Part shown: positions 1 to 6,182 of the stretch, piece after piece
How positions within the stretch are numbered: the first letter of the stretch is position 1
Layout of the letters: every line of letters begins with the position of its first letter
Assembly: GCA_035639875.1 (NCBI GenBank)
Contig: DASQXE010000018.1
Location: forward strand, 1-10,709
DNA: 10,709 nt
Source of the DNA: JAIBJP01 sp035639875
GTDB lineage: Bacteria > Actinomycetota > Thermoleophilia > Gaiellales > Gaiellaceae
Direction of reading: 5' to 3'
Made by a program: the position numbers and the translations under genes
The notes under the pieces: generated by a model
Told to the model about the DNA's origin: nothing
Database searches by the model: none
The model's input: only the letters and a program-made list of their open reading frames with translations

Positions 1-41
1 GGGTTCTCCCCGCCGAGCGGTCGCGCGCGCGGGAGCCGTGA
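1..41 (+). CDS. C-terminal tail of upstream antiporter subunit, probably MrpG/MbhC (5' truncated)
   Basis: Reading from base 3, the sequence encodes twelve residues (VLPAERSRAREP) followed by TGA at 39-41. The stop shares its last base with the ATG of the next gene (TGATG), which indicates translational coupling inside an operon. The visible tail is polar and arginine-rich, as expected for the cytoplasmic end of a small membrane protein, but it carries no diagnostic motif. The identity as MrpG/MbhC is inferred only from gene order: in Mbh-type antiporter modules the subunit before the MbhD-like protein is the MrpG homologue. The frame is supported mainly by the overlap with the next start. 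Confidence 0.45.
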   Translation, partial: VLPAERSRAREP

Positions 42-274
42 TGGCGCTCCAGGCGACGATCCTCGTGCTCGTCGCGCTGTGGGGAACCGGGGTCGCCCTG
101 CAGCGTGATCCCGAGCGGCAAGCGGTGGCCGCGAGCGTCTACGGGCTGCTTCTCGCCGTCCTCTTCCTCGTCTTCCAGGCGCCCGACGTAGGCCTCTCGG
201 AGATCGTCGTCGGCACCGTGGCGCTTCCGGCCATGATCATGTTCGCGCTCGCGCGGGTGCGGGAGGACAAATGA
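41..274 (+). CDS. mbhD: MbhD-like small membrane subunit of Mrp/Mbh antiporter (DUF4040 type)
   Basis: This 77-residue hydrophobic protein has about three membrane helices (roughly residues 3-20, 31-47 and 53-72). The loop before the last helix reads QAPDVGLSEIVVGT (residues 47-60). This closely resembles the QAPDVAxTEAAxG signature of the MbhD/DUF4040 family, which corresponds to part of the C-terminal region of MrpA; Glu54 is the conserved acidic residue. Family members are structural or ion-path subunits of Na+/H+ antiporter modules in the cytoplasmic membrane. A GTG lies directly before the ATG, but GGGAG at 31-35 is spaced 5 nt from the ATG at 41 and only 2 nt from the GTG at 38, so ATG is preferred. 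The stop overlaps the next start as ATGA (271-274). Confidence 0.85.
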   Translation: MALQATILVLVALWGTGVALQRDPERQAVAASVYGLLLAVLFLVFQAPDVGLSEIVVGTVALPAMIMFALARVREDK

Positions 275-1020
275 GCTCGCGCACCCGCGTGGTTGTCTTC
301 GGCGTCGCCGCCTCGGGCTTTGCCGCCCTGCTCCTCTGGGGCTTCGTCGGCCTCCCCGACTTCGGGCATTACCGCGGCCCTTACGGCCTCATCCTCAACA
401 AGACCGTCGTGAGCGCCCGTCACGTCACGAACGTCCCCACCGCGGTCAACTTCGACTATCGCGCGATCGACACGCTCGGCGAGGAGTTCATCCTCCTTTC
501 CGGGGCCGTCGGCCTCGCGCTGACCCTCCGCTCGCGGCGCGAGCGCGAAGAGCGTCCGCCGGAGACGCCGGACCGTGGACTCGAGCACACGAGCGAAGCG
601 CTCAGGATCGCGGGGCTCGCCCTCGTCGGCCCTCTCCTCGTGCTCGGGTTCTACATCCTCGCCCACGGCCACCTGAGCCCCGGCGGCGGCTTTCAAGGGG
701 GCGTGATCCTCGCCTCGGCGCTCCTGCTCGCGTGCCTCGCGGGCGAGTTCGCCACCCTGCGGCGCGGGCGGCCGTGGCTTGTCATGGAGGCTGCGGGAGG
801 TCTCGGGGCGGCGGGTTACGCATTCCTCGGCCTCGCGGGCCTTCTCGGAGCCTCGGCGTACTTCGCCGACCTCGTCCCGCTCGGACCGATGGGGAAGATC
901 ACCTCAGGCGGAACGATCCCGATCGCCAACGCGCCCGTCGCGCTCGAGGTGACGGCGGCGTTCCTGATCGTCTGGTCCGAGCTCCTCGACCAGGCGCTGC
1001 TCGTGCGGAGACGGCGTTGA
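271..1020 (+). CDS. mrpB: MbhE-MnhB fusion: Na+/H+ antiporter subunit B with N-terminal MbhE domain
   Basis: This 249-residue membrane protein joins two modules. Residues 1-90 have an N-terminal helix, a periplasmic stretch and the sequence FDYRAIDTLGE (61-71) before a second helix. That is the hallmark of the MbhE domain, whose members read VNVxxxDFRxxDTLGE. Residues 108-245 are an MnhB domain with the signature AHGHLSPGGGFQGG (131-144) and the late GGTIPIANAPVALEV segment (213-227). The subunit belongs to the membrane arm of a multisubunit cation/proton antiporter. GGGAGG at 261-266 lies 4 nt before the ATG. The 5' end overlaps the MbhD-like gene (ATGA) and the 3' end overlaps mrpC (TTGA, 1017-1020). 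In Pyrococcus Mbh the E and F subunits are separate; here they form one chain. The identification is secure; only the family name is a matter of convention. Confidence 0.9.
   Translation: MSSRTRVVVFGVAASGFAALLLWGFVGLPDFGHYRGPYGLILNKTVVSARHVTNVPTAVNFDYRAIDTLGEEFILLSGAVGLALTLRSRREREERPPETPDRGLEHTSEALRIAGLALVGPLLVLGFYILAHGHLSPGGGFQGGVILASALLLACLAGEFATLRRGRPWLVMEAAGGLGAAGYAFLGLAGLLGASAYFADLVPLGPMGKITSGGTIPIANAPVALEVTAAFLIVWSELLDQALLVRRRR
1007..1010 (+). promoter_or_regulatory. Ribosome binding site supporting the TTG start of mrpC
   Basis: GGAG sits 6 nt upstream of TTG at 1017. The reading frame is open far upstream without homologous sequence, so this site and the TTGA overlap with the mrpB stop fix the start. 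Confidence 0.6.
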
Positions 1021-1361
1021 GCTTTCTGCCCTACGCCGTCGTCGTCTGGCTCTTCGTGGTGGGCCTGTACGGAATCGTCACGAGCCACAACTTCGTCCAC
1101 CTCACCGTTTGCCTGACCGTCGTCCAGTCCTCGACCTACGTGCTTCTCCTCGCCGTGGGCTACCGCGACGATGCAACCGCGCCCGTCTTCACGGCGCTTT
1201 CGACCGCGCATAAGGCGGTCGACCCGGTCGTGCACGCGCTCACGTTCATCGACGTCATCGTCGAGGCGGTCGTGGCCGCGCTCCTGCTCGCGATCGCGGT
1301 GCAGGTGCACAAGCGCTTCGGGACGCTCGACCCGGACGAGTGCCACCCGATGCGAGGCTGA
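1017..1361 (+). CDS. mrpC: Na+/H+ antiporter subunit C (MrpC/MnhC, NuoK-like)
   Basis: This 114-residue protein with three membrane helices (about residues 3-20, 25-48 and 75-97) has the size and layout of the NuoK/MrpC family, small subunits next to the antiporter-like channels. The first two helices contain GLYGIVTSHNFVHL (16-29) and VVQSSTYVLLL (35-45). The third follows a DPVVHALTFIDVIVEA stretch (69-84), the equivalent of the DPxPQALxLTxIVI motif of MrpC, here altered so that I-D-V-I-V-E carries two acidic residues. The tail FGTLDPDE (101-108) matches the GTxDxDE ending common in the family. The start is TTG, overlapping the mrpB stop as TTGA. A longer open frame upstream is an artefact of GC-rich DNA. 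The stop TGA (1359-1361) is one base from the mrpD start. Confidence 0.9.
   Translation: MSFLPYAVVVWLFVVGLYGIVTSHNFVHLTVCLTVVQSSTYVLLLAVGYRDDATAPVFTALSTAHKAVDPVVHALTFIDVIVEAVVAALLLAIAVQVHKRFGTLDPDECHPMRG
1354..1357 (+). promoter_or_regulatory. Ribosome binding site supporting the TTG start of mrpD
   Basis: GAGG inside the last codons of mrpC lies 5 nt before TTG at 1363. The open frame extends about 190 nt further upstream, but that part overlaps mrpC and is arginine/serine-rich nonsense, so this site decides the start. Confidence 0.65.
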
Positions 1362-1362
1362 G

Positions 1363-3198
1363 TTGAACGCGCTCGTCCCGCTCGCGGTAGCGATCCCGAT
1401 CGTGGCCGGGGCGGCCGTTGCAGCGACGACGACCTTTCATTGGCGCCGTCCCGTCGAGGTGGTTGCAACGACCGTCGCCGTCTGCGTCACGGCACTGGCG
1501 GCCGCGCTGGTCGTCCAGAGCTCCGGCGGCTGGATCGTCTACTGGTTCGCCAACTGGCGCCCGCACCACAACGTCGCGCTGGGGATCGACTTCGCCGTCG
1601 ATCCGTTCGGCGCCGGCATCGCCGCCCTGGCCGCCTTCCTCGTCGCCCTCTCCTTCGTCTACGGCTGGCACTACTTCGACGAGCTCGGGCAGACGCTCTT
1701 CCACGCGCTCACGCTGATCTTCCTCGCGGCGATGGTCGGCTTCGCGCTCACCGGCGACCTGTTCAACCTGTTCGTCTTCTTCGAGCTCGCAACCGTTCCC
1801 GCGATCGTCCTCACCGGTTACATGAACGAGGAGCGCGGGCCGCTTCAGGGCGAGATGAACTTCGCCGTCACGAACACGCTGGGCGCGTTCCTCGTTCTCA
1901 CCGGAATCGGGCTTCTCTACGCGCGCACGGGAGCCCTCAACCTCGCCCAGATCGGCGAGGCACTCGCAGGGAAGGGGACGGACGGGCTCGTCGTGACGGC
2001 GTTTGCCCTCCTCGTGGCGGGCTTCTTCGTCAAGGCAGCGGTCGTGCCCTTCCACTTCTGGCTCGCGGACGCTTACGCGGTGGCGCCCGCGCCCGTGTGC
2101 GTCCTCTTCTCCGGGATCATGAGCGAGCTCGGCCTCTACGCGGTCGCCCGCGTGTACTGGACGTCGTTCTCCGGCGCATTCGGCGCCCATGAGGAGGCAC
2201 TGCGGGCGGTGTTCCTCGGGGCCGGAGTCGTGACGGCCCTCGTGGGCGCGGTCATGGCGCTCCAGCAACGCAATCTCAAGCGGCTGCTGGCCTTCGCGAC
2301 GATCGCCCACATCGGCCTCTTCCTCATGGGGATCGGCCTCCTCGACGCGAAGGCGCTGGCCGGAGCGGGGGTCTGGGTGGTCGGCGACGGCTTGGTCCGC
2401 GGCGCTCTCTTCATGTGCGTCGGGATCCTCGTCCAGCGGTTCGGAGACGTCGACGACGTCGACCTCCGTGGCCTCGGCCGCGCGGTCCCCTTCACGGGCG
2501 TCCTCTTCGTCCTCGGCGCCCTCGCGCTCGCGACCCTGCCGCCGTTCGGCTCTTTCGTCGGCAAGGCGCTCGTCGAGGGAGCGGCGCTCGACAAGGGCTA
2601 CACCTGGGTGCCGGCGGTCATCCTCGTCGTGTCCGCGCTCGTGGGCGGGGCGGTCCTGCGCGCGGCGGGCGTCGTCTTCCTCGGGCTGGGCGCGCCGGTC
2701 CAGGAGGCGGGCAGCAGGGACGAGGCAGAGCCTGAGGACGAGGCGGGCGAGCCGATCGGCGTCGAGCGGGGGCGGGTGCCGCGGTTCATGCTCGTCTCCC
2801 CCGCGCTTCTCCTCGCCTGCGCGTTAGCGCTCGGACTCCTGCCCGATTTGTCGTCGTGGGCGTTCCATGCCGCGCAGCGGTTCGAGGACCGCGCCGCCTA
2901 CGCGGCCGCCGTCCTGCACGACACACGACCACCCTCTGCGACGCTCCAGCACGTCGGAGCGACGTGGTCAGACGTCCTGCTCAGCCTCGGCGCGGTGGCG
3001 GGCGCCTTTGCCGTCGCGGCGACCGACCTTTTTCGGGAACGGGTGCCGGCGATCTTCCGGTCGCGTGCGCAACGGCTGCGGCAGGTCGCCCTTGGCGCGG
3101 CGACGGCCTCGCACAGCGGCCACGTAGGCGACTACGTCACGTGGCTCACGTTCGGCGCGGCCGCTTTCGGGGCCGCGTTCGCCTTCGCGCTGAGCTAG
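1363..3198 (+). CDS. mrpD: Na+/H+ antiporter subunit D (MrpD/MbhH, NuoL/M/N family) with long C-terminal extension
   Basis: This 611-residue polytopic protein has at least 14 predicted helices and is a proton-conducting antiporter-like channel subunit homologous to complex I NuoL/M/N. The core (about 78-440) has LFNLFVFFELATVPAIVL with the TM5 glutamate Glu141, FFVKAAVVPFHFWLADAY (221-238) with Lys224 of TM7, the QQRNLKRLLAFATIAHIGL segment (301-319) with Lys306 and His316, and Lys401 in VGKALVEGA of TM12. The usual HxxxKxxLF motif reads DGLVRGALF (342-350), so histidine and lysine are replaced by Asp342 and Arg346. A charged cytoplasmic loop (about 447-473) and a C-terminal part with two or more extra helices, ending near HSGHVGDYVTWL (584-595), lengthen it beyond the roughly 500 residues usual for MrpD. 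It is the last gene of its operon; its TAG overlaps the opposing gene's stop. TTG start. Function as ion translocator is firm; H+ versus Na+ specificity cannot be read here. Confidence 0.9.
   Translation: MNALVPLAVAIPIVAGAAVAATTTFHWRRPVEVVATTVAVCVTALAAALVVQSSGGWIVYWFANWRPHHNVALGIDFAVDPFGAGIAALAAFLVALSFVYGWHYFDELGQTLFHALTLIFLAAMVGFALTGDLFNLFVFFELATVPAIVLTGYMNEERGPLQGEMNFAVTNTLGAFLVLTGIGLLYARTGALNLAQIGEALAGKGTDGLVVTAFALLVAGFFVKAAVVPFHFWLADAYAVAPAPVCVLFSGIMSELGLYAVARVYWTSFSGAFGAHEEALRAVFLGAGVVTALVGAVMALQQRNLKRLLAFATIAHIGLFLMGIGLLDAKALAGAGVWVVGDGLVRGALFMCVGILVQRFGDVDDVDLRGLGRAVPFTGVLFVLGALALATLPPFGSFVGKALVEGAALDKGYTWVPAVILVVSALVGGAVLRAAGVVFLGLGAPVQEAGSRDEAEPEDEAGEPIGVERGRVPRFMLVSPALLLACALALGLLPDLSSWAFHAAQRFEDRAAYAAAVLHDTRPPSATLQHVGATWSDVLLSLGAVAGAFAVAATDLFRERVPAIFRSRAQRLRQVALGAATASHSGHVGDYVTWLTFGAAAFGAAFAFALS
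3195..3198. other. Convergent stop codons overlapping in a CTAG palindrome
   Basis: TAG of mrpD (3196-3198, + strand) and TAG of the opposing dehydrogenase (complement of 3195-3197) share the 4-bp palindrome CTAG. There is no intergenic DNA, so any terminator for either gene must lie inside the other gene's coding sequence. Confidence 0.9.
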
Positions 3199-4184
3199 CT
3201 GCCATTCCGGCGAACGAGCCCGACGACGGCAGCCGCAAGGCCTGCCGCCCCGACGCCGATGCGACGGCGGTTGAGGCTCGCCCAGAGCTGTAGGCTCCGC
3301 GACTTGGCCTCGTCGTCGAATCGCCCGTGGGCAGCGAAATCTCCGGGGACTGGCTCGAAGAGGTTGTCGGGCCGATCCGGCGCGACGGGATCTTCGGTCT
3401 GCTGCGAGTCGTATCCGGTGTGTGCGAGGTAGCGGTCGGCGAGACCTGGGGCCACCTTGTTGCCCACGATCACTTTCACGGTCGGCCAGGCGACGTAGAG
3501 CTCGCGGCGCGGGTTGTGCGCGGCGTACACAACCGCGTCGGCGGCGATCTCGGGCTGGAAGATCGGTGGCACCGGTTGGGGCTCGCGCGGCATCTTCGTC
3601 CTCCCCCATGAGAACTGGGGCGTGTTGAGCCCGGGCAGCTGGACCACGGTCAGGCGAACGTTCCGCTTCTCGTGCATGAGCTCGGGGCGCAGCGACTCGA
3701 GGAAGCCCTCGAGCGCGTGCTTCGCGCCGCAGTACGCCGACTGGAGCGGAATGCCGCGGTACGCAAGCGCCGAGCCGACCTGGACGATCGTGCCACGATC
3801 ACGCGGGAGCATGCGACGAAGCGCCGCCATCGTGCCCCAGACCGACCCGAAGTACGTCACCTCGGTAGCGCGGCGGAACTCGTCGGGAGTCAGCTTCGAG
3901 ACCGGCGCGTAGACGGTCACCATGGCGTTGTTCACCCAGATGTCGATCGGCCCCAGCGTGTCCTCCGTCTCCGCGGCTGCGCGCTCGACCGCGTCGGCGT
4001 CCGCGACGTCGAGGGGAAGCACGAGCGCGCGGCCTCCGGCCTCCTCGACCTCGCGAGCGGCCGCCTCCAGGCGCTCGCGCCCCCGTGCGATCAGCGCGAT
4101 GTCGGCGCCCTCCTCGGCGAAGCGACGCGTGACGGCGCGGCCGACGCCGGCGGACGCTCCCGTGATGACGACGACTTCGGCCAT
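3195..4184 (-). CDS. Short-chain dehydrogenase/reductase (SDR) with hydrophobic C-terminal tail
   Basis: This 329-residue protein is a classical SDR fold oxidoreductase binding NAD(P)H. The Rossmann glycine motif TGASAGVG spans residues 8-15, Asp59 in LDVAD is the usual adenine-contacting position, and NNAM (85-88) replaces the common NNAG. The catalytic residues are Ser138, Tyr151 and Lys155 (YCGAK). Arg34 and Arg36 after the second strand favour NADP(H), by inference. Beyond the standard 250-residue domain it has an extra C-terminal part (about 215-329) that ends in arginines, a hydrophobic stretch (about 309-324) and more arginines, which resembles a membrane tail. The substrate cannot be deduced. 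The start ATG at 4184 is preceded by AAGGAG (5-nt spacing), so the longer open frame upstream is rejected. It diverges from ctaG over 40 bp and converges on mrpD. It is unlike its neighbours in function and may be a passenger gene. Confidence 0.9.
   Translation of the reverse strand: MAEVVVITGASAGVGRAVTRRFAEEGADIALIARGRERLEAAAREVEEAGGRALVLPLDVADADAVERAAAETEDTLGPIDIWVNNAMVTVYAPVSKLTPDEFRRATEVTYFGSVWGTMAALRRMLPRDRGTIVQVGSALAYRGIPLQSAYCGAKHALEGFLESLRPELMHEKRNVRLTVVQLPGLNTPQFSWGRTKMPREPQPVPPIFQPEIAADAVVYAAHNPRRELYVAWPTVKVIVGNKVAPGLADRYLAHTGYDSQQTEDPVAPDRPDNLFEPVPGDFAAHGRFDDEAKSRSLQLWASLNRRRIGVGAAGLAAAVVGLVRRNGS
3228..3246 (+). terminator. Candidate bulged hairpin with GCAA tetraloop downstream of mrpD
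   Basis: GGCAGCC and GGCCTGCC flank GCAA, giving a 7-bp stem with one bulged C and a GNRA-type loop, 29 nt after the mrpD stop. There is no T-run behind it, and it lies in alanine/leucine codons of the opposing gene, where GC-rich complementarity arises easily. It could mark the 3' end of the antiporter transcript, but this is weak. Confidence 0.2.
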
Positions 4185-4189
4185 CGTGG

Positions 4190-4195
4190 CTCCTT
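4190..4195 (-). promoter_or_regulatory. Ribosome binding site of the SDR gene
   Basis: AAGGAG on the - strand, 5 nt before the ATG at 4184-4182. It is the strongest Shine-Dalgarno sequence in the window and sets the start of a frame that is otherwise open upstream. Confidence 0.75.
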
Positions 4196-4212
4196 TTCCC
4201 CGGGCCTGAGAC

Positions 4213-4218
4213 GAGGAA
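4213..4218 (+). promoter_or_regulatory. Ribosome binding site supporting the GTG start of ctaG
   Basis: GAGGAA lies 6 nt before GTG at 4225 and 18 nt before the in-frame ATG at 4237, so the GTG is the better start. Confidence 0.55.
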
Positions 4219-4224
4219 ACGACG

Positions 4225-4848
4225 GTGCGGGCTACGATGCGCCGCCTGAGCAAGCTTCGCCTCGCCTGCGTCGCGGGCGGAATCGCGCTCGCGGTCGCCG
4301 TGTCGGTCGGGCCCGTCAATCGCATCTCGGAGACGCGCCTCTTCTCGGTGCACATGGCGCAGCACGTCGCCCTCCTCGACGTCGTGCCGCTTCTCTTCGT
4401 GCTCGGATTGGGCGGCATCCGGCGAAGGTTCGCCCACCCGGCACCCAGCTTCGTCCTCTGGTGCGCGAGCCTCTACGTCTGGCACCTGCCAGGCCTCTAC
4501 GACGCGGCGCTCGACCATGCGCTCCTGCACCTGCTCCAGCACGCGTGCTTCCTCGTCACCGGCTTTGCGCTTTGGCGCGCCGTCCTCGGTTTCGCGCCGC
4601 TCGCCTGGCGGCTGGGCTCGATTGCGGCCGCGGGTCTGGCCTCCGCGGTGCTCGGGAACCTCTTCCTCTGGGCCGGCCATCCTTTCTACCTGCCCTACGT
4701 CGACGCGCCGCGGCTTTGGGGCCTCTCGGCCCTGGCCGACCAGAGGCTCGGCGGAGCGGTGATGCTCGGTGAAGGCACACTCGTCATGCTCGGCGCGGCG
4801 ACCTGGATCGTCCTCCGCTGGACTCTCGAGGCCGAGCGGGCAGCCTAA
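4225..4848 (+). CDS. ctaG: Cytochrome c oxidase assembly protein, CtaG (caa3_CtaG) family
   Basis: This 207-residue membrane protein has about five to six helices. Diagnostic elements of the caa3-type CtaG family are the HMAQH motif (43-47) opening a helix, YVWHLPGLYDAALDH (84-98), HLLQH (102-106), the GHPFYLPY loop (151-158) and ADQRLGG (171-177). The conserved histidines His43, His47, His87, His106 and His152 fit a role in metal (copper) handling during oxidase assembly, as proposed for the family; the exact activity is not settled. It is shorter than typical members, which often have seven helices and 250 or more residues. The missing part appears to be N-terminal, since only one helix precedes HMAQH. 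It stands opposite the oxidase operon it presumably serves, and its TAA overlaps the qcrB stop. The GTG start follows GAGGAA; an ATG four codons later is the alternative. Confidence 0.88.
   Translation: MRATMRRLSKLRLACVAGGIALAVAVSVGPVNRISETRLFSVHMAQHVALLDVVPLLFVLGLGGIRRRFAHPAPSFVLWCASLYVWHLPGLYDAALDHALLHLLQHACFLVTGFALWRAVLGFAPLAWRLGSIAAAGLASAVLGNLFLWAGHPFYLPYVDAPRLWGLSALADQRLGGAVMLGEGTLVMLGAATWIVLRWTLEAERAA
4845..4848. other. Convergent stop codons of ctaG and qcrB overlapping in CTAA
   Basis: ctaG ends with TAA at 4846-4848 and qcrB ends with TAG read from the complement of 4845-4847. As at 3195-3198, two opposing operons end inside each other with a 4-bp overlap. Confidence 0.9.
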
Positions 4849-6182
4849 CCGGCCGCCTCGGCGGCCTTGCGGTCTGCTTCGACGCGGTCTCCAGCCCGTA
4901 GCTCCTCGCAGATCCGCTTCGCCGCGAGCAGGACGAGGAGCGGGATCACCCAGGCGAGGATCCGGTATGCCCAGAGCTGCGCGTTGTAGCTCAGGCCGAC
5001 GAAGACGTAGACGCGGTCGGCCGACCCTGCGACGAAGACGATGAAGACCCACGTGAGGACGGCCATCCCGATCGCCGTGCGCCAGGGCGAGTCGCGTGGG
5101 CGGTCGAGCAGGTTGTGAAACGCGTGGTCGCCCGTGAAGCGGCGCTCGAGCCAGGGCCAGCTGAAGAGGAACGCGAACACGATGAGCGGGAAGAGGGCGC
5201 CTCCCCAGAAGGGGTTCGGCACGAGTGTGTAGTTCCCGACCGTGACGTCGAAGCTCGGCATGAGCCGAAGGGCACCGATGAGCCAGCCGAGGTACCAGTC
5301 CGGTTGCGCGCCGTTCGTCGCCTGCGCGACGTGGAACGGCCCCCAGAGCCAGATCGGGTTGATCTGGATGAGGCCGCCCATGAGAAAGAGGACGGCCGCG
5401 ACCGCCGAGAAGAGCCCTAGCGAGCGCGGCGTCTGGCCCGGGAAGGTGGGCACGCCGACGACGACGCGCTCGCTTGCCCTCGCGCTTCGAAACTGTGTGT
5501 GGTGGCGCGCGGCGACGAGCAGGAGATGGACGCCCACGAGCGCGCCGATGAGGACGGGGAGGATGAAGACGTGGGCGATGTACATCCGCGACCAAAACGC
5601 CGGATCTCCTGGGAAGGGGGCGCCCCAGACGAGGAGCGCGAGGTTCGCGCCCACGAACGGGACCGACATCAGGACGGCGTAGCCGATCGCGAGGCCCATG
5701 CCCGAGAGGAGGTCGTCGGCCAGCGAGTAGCCGAGGTAGCCCTCCAGGATGGCGAACAGCAGCATCGTCAGGCCGATGTAGTACGTGAGGTCGCGCGGCT
5801 TTCGAAACGCGCCCGTGAAGAAGATGCGCATGAGGTGGAGCACGATCGCCGCGATGAACACGTCAGCGGCCCAATGGTGGGTCTGCCTGATCAACAGGCC
5901 GGCCTTGACCTTGAAGGAGATGTCGACCACGGACTGATACGCGCGCGTCATCTCGCTCCCGCGGAGGGGCTCGTACGAGCCGTGGTAGACGGTCGGCGCC
6001 GTGCTCGGGTCGAAGAAGAGCGTGAGGTAGACGCCCGTGGCGACGAGGACCACGAACGCGTAGAGCGCGACTTCGCCGAGGAGGAAGGACCAGTTGTCGG
6101 GGAAGAGGTAGCGCAGCGCCTTGCGGAAGAGCGGCGCGCCGCCTGTGCGCTCGTCGAGGAAGCTGACGGTGCGACGGATCAC
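4845..6182 (-). CDS. qcrB: Menaquinol-cytochrome c reductase cytochrome b subunit (QcrB)
   Basis: This 445-residue, eight-helix cytochrome b oxidises quinol and carries electrons across the membrane through two b hemes. Heme ligands are His102 and His116 in the second helix (HHWAADVFIAAIVLH) and His204 and His219 in the fourth. The second pair is one residue further apart than the first, as in b6-type proteins. The Qo-site motif is PDWY (294-297) instead of PEWY, and the N-terminal domain also shows an LLSGMGLAIGYAV segment (158-170) at the expected Qo region. Unlike b6/subunit IV, the N- and C-terminal domains are in one chain. The GTG start overlaps the qcrA stop (GTGA, 6179-6182), with GGGAAGG 7 nt upstream; the frame before it is open but encodes no family sequence. 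It is the last gene of the oxidase/bc operon. The charged C-terminal tail is rich in Ala, Glu and Arg. Confidence 0.95.
   Translation of the reverse strand: MIRRTVSFLDERTGGAPLFRKALRYLFPDNWSFLLGEVALYAFVVLVATGVYLTLFFDPSTAPTVYHGSYEPLRGSEMTRAYQSVVDISFKVKAGLLIRQTHHWAADVFIAAIVLHLMRIFFTGAFRKPRDLTYYIGLTMLLFAILEGYLGYSLADDLLSGMGLAIGYAVLMSVPFVGANLALLVWGAPFPGDPAFWSRMYIAHVFILPVLIGALVGVHLLLVAARHHTQFRSARASERVVVGVPTFPGQTPRSLGLFSAVAAVLFLMGGLIQINPIWLWGPFHVAQATNGAQPDWYLGWLIGALRLMPSFDVTVGNYTLVPNPFWGGALFPLIVFAFLFSWPWLERRFTGDHAFHNLLDRPRDSPWRTAIGMAVLTWVFIVFVAGSADRVYVFVGLSYNAQLWAYRILAWVIPLLVLLAAKRICEELRAGDRVEADRKAAEAAG
4851..4866 (+). terminator. Candidate GC hairpin just after ctaG stop
   Basis: GGCCGC and GCGGCC flank CTCG, a perfect 6-bp stem with a 4-nt loop, starting 2 nt after the ctaG TAA. 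No T-tract follows. It also encodes the Ala-rich end of qcrB on the other strand, so codon bias could explain it. The position is right for a ctaG transcript end. Confidence 0.3.

Larger units (their letters stand above)
4185..4224. promoter_or_regulatory. Divergent 40-bp intergenic region between SDR gene and ctaG
   Basis: This is the only non-coding stretch longer than one base in the window. It holds two outward-facing ribosome binding sites and little else. No convincing -35/-10 pair is visible. A TACGAT hexamer at 4233-4238 resembles a -10 box, but it lies inside ctaG and has no -35 partner. Promoters for the two genes must overlap here or extend into the opposite coding sequences, so the two genes may be co-regulated. 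This is inferred from layout. Confidence 0.5.

Noticed and set aside
1171..1362. N-terminal extension of mrpD from an upstream ATG
   Set aside because: It overlaps mrpC and encodes an Arg/Ser-rich stretch unlike any membrane subunit. TTG at 1363 with GAGG at 1354-1357 fits better.
2700..2790. Possible frameshift or recombination junction in mrpD because of the abrupt acidic stretch
   Set aside because: The frame stays open with good membrane helices on both sides. A charged cytoplasmic loop explains it.
4233..4238. TACGAT as a -10 promoter element for ctaG
   Set aside because: It lies inside the ctaG coding sequence between the GTG and the alternative ATG, with no -35 partner, so it could not serve either start as a normal promoter.
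3799..5595. A 598-codon open frame on the - strand spanning the SDR gene, ctaG and qcrB
   Set aside because: It crosses three motif-verified genes in another frame, is Arg/Pro/His-rich and has no recognisable domain.
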